A stretch of 64,000 nucleotides of DNA, from NCBI GenBank assembly GCA_033065855.1, contig JAVXUO010000239.1, forward strand, positions 248,001 to 312,000, read 5' to 3'. The notes under the pieces are model-generated. The model worked only from the letters and a program-made list of their open reading frames with translations. It made no database searches and had not been told where the DNA came from. A program made the position numbers and the translations under genes. The stretch comes from Escallonia rubra. Lineage: Eukaryota; Streptophyta; Magnoliopsida; Escalloniales; Escalloniaceae. Below are positions 1 through 11,085 of the stretch, piece after piece (within the stretch, counting starts at the first letter, position 1; each line of letters begins with the position of its first letter).

Positions 1-459
1 ATGACGGTTGTGACGGTGACTTGAATAAAATAAATCTATTACAGTTTAAAATATTCTTCCAACTAAAGGAGTAGACACTAAAAAGTACTATTGAGCATTA
101 CATGGTGAGTTTTAGAGTCTGACCATTAAACGTTCGCTTCACGTAAGAGGTTGGTAGGCAACTCCATACAGCTACCGCAAATGAGTACACAGAAACCTGC
201 ACACCCTCACAGGCTTTACCTACGCTAAGCAGTTATATTGCAACTCTCCATTCACACTCCATAACTTTGTTCGGTATCATTCACACTTTATCTTTTCCAA
301 GATGCTCAATGGGGCATCAACCCTCAGTCGTCCCATTGTAATAGTGACAAGTAAATAGTACATTTAACGAAATTATCATTATATACGAAACATTAAAGAT
401 TAAATCATCAAATGCTCTCTTATTAGTTACTCACTTTTCTTTTTAGAAGAATATATAAT
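1..459. other. AT-rich flank upstream of the LINE
   Basis: No coding region, RNA gene or terminal repeat was recognised. Because the neighbouring LINE (460-4026) is an insertion, this stretch was probably contiguous with the RER1 upstream region before insertion and may hold displaced RER1 promoter sequence. That role is inference only. Its last nine bases (451-459) are the left copy of the LINE target-site duplication. Confidence 0.4.
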
Positions 460-3400
460 GATAACAATAGTCGCGGCTCACTTCTGACAAACACTTAGTG
501 GCCTGCCTAAAAAAATAACGTGACACAACAGAAGGATGAGGTCGAGAAAATTTAAATTGATTGTGATTTTTTTAATTGTAACCCGTGCAAAACTATTATT
601 CTATCCATCCATTAATAGACCCTTTAGACTGGAAGCCATGTGGCTGGAACATGAAAATTTCAAGAATATTGTTGTTAAAGCCTGGAATGATAACATTCCT
701 TTAAACCAGGCCAAAAATAATTTCCGTCTCCTTGCTAAAAAATGGAATCATGAAACTTTTGGCAATATATTTAGAAAGAAGAGACACATTCTTGCCAGAA
801 TGAATGGTATCCAATCTGCCCTTTCTGACCATTTCAGTTTCAACCTTGAGAAGCTTGACAGAGACCTGAAAAAAGACTACAATAATATCCTTAAACAAGA
901 AGAGATTTTTTGGTTCCAAAAATCGAGAGCTCAAGCCATAACGCTTGGTGAAAGAAATACCAAATTCTTTCATGTGACGACTCTTAAAAGAAGAAAAAGA
1001 AATAAAATTGAGGGTCTCAAAAATAACAATAATACCTGGACTGATGATCCTGAAGAGCTGAAATCTATTATTATAGACAACTTCCAAAATCTCTTCTCTG
1101 ATAACGATCCTATTAGATACTACCCCAGTTGGGAAAATAATGTTTCTTTGGAACCTGATATCCAGGCTTCTCTTATAAAAAATGTAGATGACATAGAAAT
1201 TAAGAGAGCTACGTTTGATATTAAGACTAATAAAGCCCCTGGGCCTGATGGTATATCCTCCCTTCTTTACCAAAATTATTGGGATGTCATAGGTCCTTCT
1301 ACATGTCAATTTGTTAAAGACTGTTTCCAAAATAAATCTCTTCCTTCTGAGGATAAAAATGTTATGGTTGCTCTCATACCAAAAATTGACCTCCCTGAAA
1401 GAATTTCTCAATTTAGGCCTATCAGCCTCTTCAATGTGAATTACAAAATTATTACCAAAATTATTGTTAACAGAATCCGCCCCCACATTGAAACCCTTAT
1501 AGGCCCCTTTCAGAGCAGTTTTCTTCCCGGTAGATACCCTGTCGACAACATTTGTATCACCCAGGAAATCCTGCATTCTCTCAAAGCCAAGAAAGGCAAG
1601 AAAGGGGGAATGATATGGAAAATAGACCTTGAGAAAGCCTACGACAAGTTAAAGTGGAACTTCATAAAACACACCCTACATGAATTCAAGTTCCCTCAGA
1701 ACCTAATTGATTTGATAATGGATTGTGTGATGGGTAACCACATGAATTTTCTCTGGAATGGTGAAACCACTAATCCTATCAAACCTGGTAGAGGGATTAG
1801 ACAAGGAGACCCCCTTTCCCCCTATATTTTTGTCCTTTGCATGGAAAGACTATCCAACCTCATATGCATGAAAACTAATACTAAAAAGTGGACTGGTTTG
1901 CGTGCTTCTAGAACTGGTCCTTCCATCTCTCATTTATTTTATGCTGATGATCTGATGCTTTTTGCTACTGCTACTAAGAAAAATTGTAAACATATGATTG
2001 AAGTCCTTAATATTTTCTGTGAAGAAGCTGGTCAAAACATCAATTTTGCCAAATCTAAGATGTTTATATCTGAGAATATCCCTAGACATGAAGCATGTGC
2101 CCTAAGCAGAATGAATGGTATTCCCATTACTAAAAACCTGGGCATGTACCTTGGAATTCCCCTCTATCATAAAAGACTTTCTGAACAAAACTTCTCCCAT
2201 ATCTTAGAGAGAGTGCAAAATAAACTTGCTGGATGGAAGACTAAGCTGTTATCCCTGAGTGGTAGGGTTACTTTGGTTCAATCGGTTACTGCAGCTCTAC
2301 CTATCTATACTATGCTGACTAATCCCCTCCCTATTAATATCTGTAAAAAACTTGATAAACTGAATAGAGATTTTGTGTGGGGAGACACCAGTAACCTTAG
2401 GAAGCTGCACTTAATTAATTGGGATATGGTCTGTCAACCTAAAAAGTGGGGAGGTTTGGGTATTCGAAAAACTAGGGATAACAACATCTCTATGCTTTCC
2501 AGTCTGGGATGGCAAATCATTAAAAATGAACAAAAAATTTGGGTTAAAATGTTAAGAGAAAAATATAAAATCACCAACAACCCTCGGGATTGGGAAAAGA
2601 AAAGGAATGCTTCCATTATTTGGAAAGGAATCATATGTACTAAAAGGCTTCTTATGAAGGGAACCAAGTGGATTGTGGGAGATGGATCCACAATTTCCTT
2701 ATGGAATGACTGGTGGTGTGGTGATAAACCTTTGAATCAAGATGGTTTGAGAGAAAACACTAACATGAAAGTTTGTAATATAATAGAAAGGAAAGAATGG
2801 AAAATTACTGAAATTGAGAATGCTTTATCTACCACTGAGAAAACTGAGATAATGAACACTCCCTTAGCTAAACTTAGTAACATCCAGGACACCCCTTGCT
2901 GGGGACCTTCGGGGAATGGTAAGTTTTCTACTCAAGCTGTTTTTGCCTTGATGTCCAGCTCCAACCCCCAGCTGCCTCACCTGATTAATAACAACTGGAG
3001 CAAAATTTGGAAGATGCACATCCCCCAAAAATTAAAAGGTTTTGTTTGGACCATCCTCCATGATAGACTCCCTACTAATTCCCTCAGGAAGATTCGTGGC
3101 ATAACTGATATTAACATCTGCCCTAGATGCCTTAACTATGAGGAAACCACCCTTCATGTCATATGGAGTTGCAAGTATGCTACTGAAATCTGGGCTACAC
3201 ATCTTGATAACCATCAAACCCAACAACTTCAGAATCTTGATGTGGTCCAATGGTTTTGGAAAGGGGTGAAACTGAAAGAACAACATACCCAAGAGTGCCC
3301 CTGGGAAACTCTATTCATTGCTATTATGTGGACTAACTGGAAATGCAGGAATAAAAAGGTGTTTGACGATAAACATACATCAGCTGTGGAAGCTCTGTAT

Positions 3401-4026
3401 GCCAGCAAGAATTTGGCAAGGGAAGTCTCTTTGGCTTTTCACCTAAATAATATAACACAAAACACTAAGACTCACAAACTAATCAAATGGCTTTTCCCAG
3501 GTACAGGTACAATCAAAGTAAACACAGATGGAGCTGCTAAAGGCAACCCAGGGATGAGCGGCTATGGTGGAATAATCAGAGATGATCAAGGGAGATGGAT
3601 GGAGGGATTCTATGGAAACATTGGCCAAAATACAAGCTTAAATGCAGAAATATGGGGTATACACAGAGGACTCATTACCATAAGAGAAAGGAAATGGCAG
3701 AGATCAACGGTGGAAACGGACTCAACAGCTGCTTTACAGCTAATCATGGAACAAGATATTCGAGACCACCCCCTCAGACCCATGGTGGAAGATTGTCGAC
3801 ACATCATCACACAGACAAGAAGCGTGCTAACGCATACCATGCGGGAAGGAAATCAATGCGCGGACCACCTGGCAAATATAGGTGTAGCACAAACAGAACA
3901 ATATGTTTACATTCAGATAGCACCTGTAGAGATGAACAGCCTTCTTATGGCTGATTTGAGTGGAGTGGCCTTTGAGAGGCCCTCCAAGTAATTTGCTTTC
4001 TTTTTTTCCGATGTACCAAAAAAAAA
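460..4026 (+). mobile_element. L1-type plant LINE, 5'-truncated, with target-site duplication
   Basis: The element has an ORF2 frame, a short 3' UTR and an A-rich tail (about 4018-4027). The nine-base sequence ATATATAAT occurs at 451-459 and again at 4027-4035, a good candidate target-site duplication, which places the ends at about 460 and 4026. ORF1 and nearly all of the endonuclease are absent, as expected for a 5'-truncated copy; only a weak trace of an endonuclease C-terminus may lie between 470 and 600. The insertion sits immediately upstream of the presumed RER1 leader. The long uninterrupted ORF argues for a fairly young copy. Confidence 0.85.
536..3991 (+). CDS. LINE ORF2 polyprotein: reverse transcriptase, zf-RVT, RNase H
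   Basis: This 1151-codon frame encodes the replication protein of a plant L1-type LINE. The reverse transcriptase spans roughly residues 230-520, with the conserved IDLEKAYDK block near 365 and the catalytic FYADD box near residue 467. A zinc-knuckle zf-RVT region (IWKMHIPQKLKGFVW, then CPRC...H..W.C) lies near 820-880. An RNase H domain begins near residue 990 (VNTDGAAKGNPG), and its acidic residues are visible in NTDG, LNAEIWG, VETDS and CADHLAN. The APE-type endonuclease that normally precedes the RT is missing, so the first ~35 residues are probably not native and the annotated start is arbitrary. It could not retrotranspose alone, but the RT and RNase H parts look intact. Confidence 0.85.
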   Translation: MRSRKFKLIVIFLIVTRAKLLFYPSINRPFRLEAMWLEHENFKNIVVKAWNDNIPLNQAKNNFRLLAKKWNHETFGNIFRKKRHILARMNGIQSALSDHFSFNLEKLDRDLKKDYNNILKQEEIFWFQKSRAQAITLGERNTKFFHVTTLKRRKRNKIEGLKNNNNTWTDDPEELKSIIIDNFQNLFSDNDPIRYYPSWENNVSLEPDIQASLIKNVDDIEIKRATFDIKTNKAPGPDGISSLLYQNYWDVIGPSTCQFVKDCFQNKSLPSEDKNVMVALIPKIDLPERISQFRPISLFNVNYKIITKIIVNRIRPHIETLIGPFQSSFLPGRYPVDNICITQEILHSLKAKKGKKGGMIWKIDLEKAYDKLKWNFIKHTLHEFKFPQNLIDLIMDCVMGNHMNFLWNGETTNPIKPGRGIRQGDPLSPYIFVLCMERLSNLICMKTNTKKWTGLRASRTGPSISHLFYADDLMLFATATKKNCKHMIEVLNIFCEEAGQNINFAKSKMFISENIPRHEACALSRMNGIPITKNLGMYLGIPLYHKRLSEQNFSHILERVQNKLAGWKTKLLSLSGRVTLVQSVTAALPIYTMLTNPLPINICKKLDKLNRDFVWGDTSNLRKLHLINWDMVCQPKKWGGLGIRKTRDNNISMLSSLGWQIIKNEQKIWVKMLREKYKITNNPRDWEKKRNASIIWKGIICTKRLLMKGTKWIVGDGSTISLWNDWWCGDKPLNQDGLRENTNMKVCNIIERKEWKITEIENALSTTEKTEIMNTPLAKLSNIQDTPCWGPSGNGKFSTQAVFALMSSSNPQLPHLINNNWSKIWKMHIPQKLKGFVWTILHDRLPTNSLRKIRGITDINICPRCLNYEETTLHVIWSCKYATEIWATHLDNHQTQQLQNLDVVQWFWKGVKLKEQHTQECPWETLFIAIMWTNWKCRNKKVFDDKHTSAVEALYASKNLAREVSLAFHLNNITQNTKTHKLIKWLFPGTGTIKVNTDGAAKGNPGMSGYGGIIRDDQGRWMEGFYGNIGQNTSLNAEIWGIHRGLITIRERKWQRSTVETDSTAALQLIMEQDIRDHPLRPMVEDCRHIITQTRSVLTHTMREGNQCADHLANIGVAQTEQYVYIQIAPVEMNSLLMADLSGVAFERPSK

Positions 4027-4910
4027 ATATATAATTAGTGACGGGACATAAGTTTTGTCGCTAAAAATTCTTGCAACAAAAGAGCTATACCTTCCGTAAA
4101 TACTTAACCGACTCCTTTGTGCAAGTGACACCGAATAGTCAAATCCTATATAGCAAGAAGAACTGGAAAACGATCGATACGAACCCTCGATCAGTTATTC
4201 AGTTGGATCTCCTTTTCAATTTGGCTCTTCTAGGTGAGCTAATCCTTCACTCCGTACTGATTAATTACATGTCATGCCTAGGGCTCGAAATGTATCGATT
4301 TTCGTCAATTCAGTCATAATTTGCTGTTCTCTTCGAGAGAAATAAAGATCATCGTGATTTTATGTCAATCCTAAGGTTTTAGTGTGAATGATGTGAAATG
4401 CATAGTTTCGTTAACCAAAGTCATGATGTTGCTGTTGAACCTGCGAAATTTGGTTTTGTTTTGTTTGCAGACTGCAATTACGGTGTTACCAGTGGGTTTG
4501 TGTTTTAAAAGTGTTGAGTTAGGACTTTTTTGCGTGCATTATTGCTTAGTAATTCCTGAAAGGAACGTCTATTTCCGCCCGGTATTCGTTATTGCACTTT
4601 CAGTGTCGCTACAAAGTGCATTAGTCACATAGTTGACGTTTCAGCGACAAATGAGGGTTCAGGAAAGCATAATATGGTCTGAGGAAAGCATTGTATGGTC
4701 TGTAAATAGGCATCCAATCGCTGCAATGTAAACTCACCACCCCAACATTGCCTAATAGAATCATTTTGTCATTTCAGCTGGATTTATCTCTCACACAAAT
4801 GTAGGCAGAGAGAGAAACATAGAGATATTACTTTTGCGCTTAATGGCATATAGATTTCAGCTAGAGGTTCTAATATTTGATATTTACAGGAACACTAAAG
4901 CTTAGGTTTT
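4027..4910 (+). promoter_or_regulatory. Presumed RER1 proximal promoter and 5' UTR with a leader intron
   Basis: A good donor (CTAG/GTGAGCT, cut after 4233) and a good acceptor (TTTACAG, exon resuming at 4890) would define a leader intron of about 656 bp ending 21 bp before the RER1 start codon. This is inferred from splice signals only. At 4036-4070 there is a short stretch with GTGACGG and GTCGCTAAAA motifs like those of the repeat-rich block at 22.4-22.8 kb, probably a fragment of such an element. No convincing TATA box was fixed. Confidence 0.4.
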
Positions 4911-7800
4911 ATGGAGGGAGCTAGTGGTGAGGGCAGCGCTTCAGTGGCGCCCCTAGCCAAGTGGAGAAATGATTTCTCCAGGGCGTTCCAGTACTATTTG
5001 GATAGGTCCACGCCGCACCATGTCCAGAGGTGGCTCGGAACTCTTGCTGCTGGAGCGATTTATGTCTTGCGAGTTTACTATGTTCAGGGGTTCTACATTG
5101 TGTCTTATGGCCTGGGTATCTATATTTTGAATCTGTTGATTGGGTTTTTGTCTCCAAAAGTTGATCCGGAACTGGAAGCTTTGGATGGGGCTTCCTTGCC
5201 AACAAAAGAATCAGATGAGTTTAGGCCTTTCATTCGCCGCCTTCCTGAGTTCAAATTCTGGTGAGATTGCCTTCCACATTGTTTTTTCCATTTATAAGTC
5301 TGTCTTCTTTTTCAATATATGTTTGTCGTTTTTAAAGAGTCATGTTTAATGCATAGAGTTGAAGTTTCAACCTGCATAAATTTCTGTTCTTTTGCTTATT
5401 TCATGCATAGGAGTCTATTTTGCAAAGGAAACACAATTTTTTTGGTAAGTAAGGCACATCGACTAGCATTTGTCACCATGTCTCCTTTTGTTTCTGCGTA
5501 TCATAAAGTTGTTGAAGTTATGTTTCCAAAGCTCTTGGTTGAAGCTGAAGCTATGACCTTTTGGTGTCCTTTTTAATTTCAGCCATGCATCTGTCCTAAA
5601 ACTACTTGAACATATATCTTTTCCATAGTATGGAGTAGATTTCAGACATTGATACATGTATTGCCTTCTTTGCTACGTGTTAAGTATGCCATTTAACTAA
5701 TTTAAGCACTGAGTGAGTTTGTTGTGTGTCTCTTTTTGTCGGCTGCCTCTTCTTGTAAGAATTAAATTTCACTCAGCACACTACAAGAAGCTGTTACCTG
5801 TATAACATTCAGGAGTGTAGAAGGAAATTCATAATCAAACGTTTAGGATTTGGGATCTTGTGTCAGTCCATGGTGTAAAGGCTTGGCTTCGGAGCAACAA
5901 GCTCTTAGTAGACACTGGGAGTTGACAAAACGGAAACTATGTGAGTATGTATATGGTCCAAATGTATAAAATTTGTATACTAGCTTCTTCAACAGTTTGC
6001 ATCTTGAGTCGGATTGCTGTTTGCTAATTGAACGGATTGTGATGGTATCAGTCCATATGCTTTTATAGTACCCTCCCCCTCCCTCCCCCCGCCCCCTCTC
6101 CTTACTGCAAGTGCAAATGCACACTTAACCTTAATTTATGTTCCTTGCATCATGGGTTTGGAGACTTTCTCTCTTTCTTTTCTCTTGCTGCATATTATGC
6201 TCAGGCCTGACAGGGAGATCACTAAGTCAGTACACATTTTGTCGCGTTGCCCTACTCACCTTCTCAATGCCCATGTCTTTTGCTGCCAGTTGATTAAGAG
6301 TAATCAGACTGGAGGATCATCTACGATAATATCAGATCTGGAGAAAAGCTGATTTAGTTTTGAAAAAATGATTGCCGTTCGGAATAGTTTTATGTAAATG
6401 ATATATTTTAGACTAGGGAGATTGGAAACCAAGCTTTCCATGAAGTAACTAATATTCTTCCCGAGTATATGAAGATAAATCACCTACTATAGGAAGTTGT
6501 AACCAATAATTATCCTTAAAAAGATGACATGGTATTGAAATAAACAAGAATGGCATCATTATGCAAATTTTGAGCATCATATTTGAGTTGAAATTTGGCT
6601 TCCTGTGACGGTGGCAGGATTTCTGGTTAGATCAGTTAGTGTCGGTGAGCCTCCAACATATAGGATGGCTTTTCTCATTGTGTGGGGTATGTTTCTCAGC
6701 TTTCCGGTCTGGTTTTCTCAAAAATAATATTGTTCCGATCCTGCTCTATCATGGTAGTTGACTAGAAGTCAATACCTGGAATGTCATTGTCTAGCTAATG
6801 ACATTGTTCAAGAGTATTCTTTTCCCACCTGCCCTCTGCCGTATACAGTGTCCTAAGCACTATAGTTCATTGGTTTAGCTCCTTTTTTGGTTGTTTTTTC
6901 CGGTAGTACTGCCTTTTTATTTTTATTTTTTATAATTCTCTCTTGCTATTGTTATTAGCACACTGCTCTTTTTGCTTTTTATTGTACTTGCTGACAGCTA
7001 TGTACATTATGTCCTAAGCAGTGTAATCCGTTTATCGTTTTAGCTCTACTTTCTGGTGGTTGTTTCTGTTAGCATTGCTTTCTTGTTTATTCTTTTCTCT
7101 TGTTATTGTTTTCAGTAAACTTCTCAGTTCTCATTATTCTTTTAATAGTTTTATTTGCTGATTAAGTTCCTGGTCAAGGAGGTTGTTGATGATTAGTTGA
7201 GTAATTTTGTCTTTAGTGATGCTTTGGTGTGTAGTCATTAAGGGTCAGGGTTGAGCCTTTCAGAAAGCTTGACAGACTAGAGCAGAATCCATAATGTGGT
7301 TATAACGCTCAGTGAAACTGACGCAGATATTCCTTTGAGACTTCATTTTTTCCGTACCTATATGCTACTCTCTTGTAAATTTTCAACGTAATAAATTCCT
7401 TTTCTTTCACAACTTCAGGTATGCCATCACAAAGGCTTTTTGCGTAGCGTTTGCAATGACCTTCTTTTCGTTATTTGACGTCCCTGTTTTCTGGCCAATA
7501 CTTCTCATATATTGGATTGTGCTTTTTGTCCTAACAATGAAGCGTCAAATCATGCACATGATCAAGTACAAATACGTCCCACTTAACATTGGAAAGCAGG
7601 TGAGAGCTTTTCCTTATTCTACCTAATCAGTGTATTGTTTTTGTCATTATTTTTCTCTTAATTCTTAATTCAACTTGTGGGAGTTGGTAGCATTTCTTCA
7701 TGTTTCTGTTGTTGTAGTAATATAACAACTTCTTGGCATTTGACAGAAATATGCCGGCAAGAAGTCTGAAGCCAGTAGCAGTCACGCTTCAAGGGACTGA
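4911..7800 (+). CDS. RER1: RER1 family protein (Golgi-to-ER retrieval receptor)
   Basis: Three coding exons, 4911-5260, 7419-7599 and 7747-7800, give a 194-residue protein, the usual RER1 length. Splice sites are GT-AG and the frame is continuous (a Trp codon is split TG/G at the first junction). RER1 is a four-span membrane protein of the cis-Golgi that retrieves ER membrane proteins in COPI vesicles. Family hallmarks are clear: [20 protein letters not shown] near residues 29-48, [56 protein letters not shown] around the first junction, and [15 protein letters not shown] near the C-terminus. The tail is Lys/Ser-rich ([12 protein letters not shown]). Intron 1 is long (2158 bp) and intron 2 is 147 bp. 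A LINE lies directly upstream of the presumed leader. Confidence 0.95.
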
Positions 7801-9074
7801 AGCTGAATCTTGTTCCTACTTAGGATGGACATTGTAGGAGTTACACAGGTTTAAGAGTTCCCCGTTTCAGTATTTCATGGTGGAATTCATGCTTTGTCAA
7901 ACATACATCTTTGTGTCAACTTAGGAGCAAATGTAATACGCATAACTTACAAGCATGTCCTCGTGGTTGAGGACAAGTCAGAATATCTTTTCCAAGATTT
8001 TAAGTTGAACGGTTCCCATGAGCTGCCTGCTGGCTTTGCTACCATTTGACTTTTCACTATCTTTTTGCTGTTCGCTGCGCTAAGAAGTGCTGAGGTCTTC
8101 AGATCGTAACCATTACAGTGTTTTCTCATGATTCGACTAGCACAAATTGCATACCATTCATTGGCTGGATATGCACTCATACTTGTTCGAGATAATTGTG
8201 TCGCGATCTGCATGCAATGATGACGTACAGATTGGGTGTCAAAATTACTGTTCTCTAGATATAAATTTGCAGTACCGTTTGACCTAAAAAAAAGTCCGGT
8301 AGGTCACACTATTGTAAAGCTAAAAATATATGATCGATATGAGCAGTTTCCAGCTGAAGGAGGCTAGAGATCTCGCAACTTTTTGATATCTACCAAGATT
8401 GGATTGATCATATTTTGGTACCGTGTGAGGCCTGTTCACAATCAATCCCCCACGCCACCATTTTGTGATACACTTTTACTGTTAGGGTGTACCTTGGGGG
8501 AAGTCAATTAACTATCTACATTTTGGGTATGTAATTATCGTAAATTCATGGTATGTGAGTATGTCATGATAACTCAAATATTTGTTGTATCATGCTCACA
8601 CACGAGCTTATTATCTATGTTATTCTCGACTTTATAAAAAAAAAACTATGGTGGTTGGTCTTAACAGTTGCCGTGCTCCATCAATTTGCATTTAACTGGC
8701 CCCAATAACCTTTTTTCCCCTGGAAAATCATATTTCTCACCAACCAATGTGTATTGAATCATAATCTTTTCAGGTGTCAGCAGTTATAATAATCACCTGC
8801 GGTAGGAAATTCCCAGTTGTAGCAGAGGTTCACCCTGTGCCAGATATATACGAGTCTCCGATTGGTGTAACAACCTCTAACTACTGAACAGCAAAAAATG
8901 GTGGTGGTCTTTGTCAAGTATCTGACTTCCTGTTATTTTAACACCATTATTCGTGTAAGCAACTGGTTCTTAAAAACGTGGCCAGCTCAATTGTTAAGGA
9001 TCACCTACCATCCAAATTCCCTGATAAAAGCTTCCAAACAAGCACTCAAACTGCCTACTTTCTTCCTCCAACAG
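7801..9074. other. RER1 3' UTR and intergenic region
   Basis: The first few hundred bases after the stop codon are presumably the RER1 3' UTR. No other coding exon, RNA gene or terminal repeat was recognised up to the next start codon. The AT-rich segment at about 8450-8760 has no identifiable repeat structure. Confidence 0.4.
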
Positions 9075-9483
9075 ATGAATGGAAGAACCATTCTCTTGAT
9101 ATTGTTCTTCTGGGCAGCTCTCACAATCGTCACCCCTATACTCGTCCGCATGTCTGCTTCTGCAAAACCCCACCTGAAAAATTACGGTACAATGAAAAAA
9201 AATAATATTCAAGAAGCTTTGATCTTGCTGTATAGTCTGAGATATTCATACGCGTAATGCTGAATAAGTTTTTCTGTATGCTTTGTCTCTGTCGTTCTCA
9301 TGGAGCTCTTTGCACATCGTTGATGCAGGTGAAGATAACGAAGAAATGAGCGCCATAAGCGTGATGGGGTTGTTGCCCAGAAGAGCCCTTGTAGCCATGG
9401 TATCGCCACAAGCTCCAACACCGGCAGAGGAGCCAGCACCAGCACCAGCACCTACACTCCAACCAATTTTTATGAAACAATGA
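9075..9483 (+). CDS. Small predicted membrane-anchored or secreted protein, two exons
   Basis: Exons 9075-9186 and 9329-9483 join in frame (G/GT = Gly) into an 88-residue protein. Residues 5-24 (TILLILFFWAALTIVTPILV) form a strong hydrophobic segment that is either a signal peptide or a single membrane anchor. It is followed by RMSASAKPHLKNYG, an acidic stretch (GEDNEEM) and a Pro/Ala-rich tail (PTPAEEPAPAPAPT) ending PIFMKQ. The donor (ACG/GTACAA) and acceptor (GATGCAG) are good. The general layout resembles short plant proteins with an N-terminal hydrophobic helix and a variable tail, but I cannot name a family or function. The alternative is a chance open frame; the conserved-looking splice junction and composition favour a real gene. 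Confidence 0.55.
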
Positions 9484-10272
9484 CACCGGTTAATCATACG
9501 CTAGGAGTTCAAGATTCCATGTCAAAGACTATATATACTTGTTCAACACCATGTCTACGTTCTTATCTGTAAATTAAAGCTGAATTGAGATGAATTAAAA
9601 CGAAAAGAAAAAGAAAACTTCCACAGATACTGCGTAATTGGATTGCATTACTTCGTTAATGAGGCCTCTTATGGTGAATTTTATAGTTTTATTACTTTTG
9701 CCTGGATCATGCAAAACGACCCAGCACTGCAGAAGCTGAGCCAACGGTAAGTTGGTTTAGCATGGTTCTTATCAAGCATCATGCAACAATGTGTCGAATC
9801 AGGTTCTCTGATTTAGTTCAGCTATTTGGATTGTTGGGTCTTAAACCTTATTAAGCAAATTAGTGACTAAAGTTCTTGTCTACATGTTTCATGATTATAA
9901 TGCCTTTTCAACCCCGGGGCAATTACCTCTTTCGATATTCTGTTGTGTCGCTTGGATTAAAATGGTACAACTTTTGCTCGTAAGAACAATTAACTCCCAT
10001 GGGAGGTATCTGCTTGGTTCCGTCTTCAAGATGTTTGACACAGTTTTTGTTCAAAAGCAAAAAAGCATGACTCTGTGCGGAAGGTGCATAGGCACGGCGT
10101 GCAGAGGCCACTCACCGGCAACAACCGTTAATTGCCATTGCTTAAATGTTCTAAGGAATTGAAGGTGGCTGTTAGTGACCTTTGGTTCCTAATTCTGCAG
10201 TGCTGTATGCAGAGTTGGGAAGGCCTCTAACGAGTTTTTATTGTCGAGATACTAATTCTGATATGAACAAAC
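9484..10272. other. Intergenic, nothing recognised
   Basis: This is AT-rich sequence after the small membrane-protein gene. The open frames here are short and show no plausible composition or splice context. The 3' UTR of the preceding gene probably occupies the first 100-200 bases. Confidence 0.4.
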
Positions 10273-10499
10273 TTTGGCTGCTACCCCGATTGTAGGAATC
10301 TTCCTCCAATCCCATATATAGTGACAATTAATAGTCACTAAATGTCTCTAATGGTTTTTCTGTTGACACTTTTAGAGACAACTCTTAATAACACTTTTTT
10401 AGCGTCACTAAATAAAAGTCACTAGAAAGATTTAACAACCATTAATTGTCACTACATGGGGGTAGGAGGAAGATTCCTTCAACCCGGGTAGCAGCCAAA
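10273..10499. mobile_element. MITE with about 60-bp terminal inverted repeats
   Basis: The left end (10273 on: TTTGGCTGCTACCC, later GGAATCTTCCTCC, GTGACAATTAAT) matches the reverse complement of the right end (ending 10499) over about 60 bp with a handful of mismatches. The short centre carries more copies of AGTGAC/GTCACT-type motifs (GTCACTAAAT, AGTCACTAGA), so the whole 227 bp could fold into a long hairpin. No convincing target-site duplication was found, so the superfamily is left open. Confidence 0.75.
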
Positions 10500-10985
10500 A
10501 TTTTTCCTTCTATTATAGTCTGGTGCTATACTTGCTAAAGGTGCAGTGCATTCCTCTTGGCGAGATTGCAGGACCCTTGGCATTCTCTCTGCTATCTTTT
10601 TTAAAGATAAAATTTCATTTGGTGCCTGTTAAATAGACTTGGCAATCGGGTATACCCGCCGGGTACGGGTAAAATTCGATCGGGTAGGGTAAATTTTACC
10701 CGATTTTTTCCGGGTAGACTTTTCTAGGATCCGTACCTTACCCAGGCGGGTAGGATATCTTTTCCGGGTAGACTTTTCTAGGATCCGTACCTTACCCAGG
10801 CGGGTAGGATATTACCGCAGGTAAAACATTAATTTTATAATTTTTATAATCAAATATTCCTTCCTTCTTAAATGATTTTTTCCCCTTTCTTTCTTCTTTC
10901 CCCAATTACTACAATAATCAATCTCAATAATCAATATCCATTAAGATCTATTACACAACAACATAAAATCAAGATCAGGACTCTT

Positions 10986-11085
10986 GAGCAAAGCATACGC
11001 CGAGGAGACAGTAAAATTTCCATGCATCGTCTGGGGTCAAACAATGCATGGAAATTTTACTGTCTCCTCGGCGTATGCTTTGCTC
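10986..11085. repeat. Perfect 42-bp inverted repeat (fold-back) at a LINE 5' end
   Basis: Arms 10986-11027 and 11044-11085 are exact reverse complements, separated by a 16-bp spacer. The right arm is normal LINE coding sequence (reading HGNFTVSSAYALL). The left arm is an inverted copy of the same bases, placed at the junction with the target site. It looks like a snap-back made during target-primed reverse transcription. Confidence 0.95.

Noticed and set aside
701-1576. 291-codon minus-strand frame opposite the LINE ORF2
   Set aside because: It is a shadow of the reverse-transcriptase coding strand and has no domain of its own.
10984-11027. In-frame extension of the nested LINE frame upstream of 11028
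   Set aside because: These codons come from the inverted copy of LINE bases 11044-11085, not from native LINE sequence.
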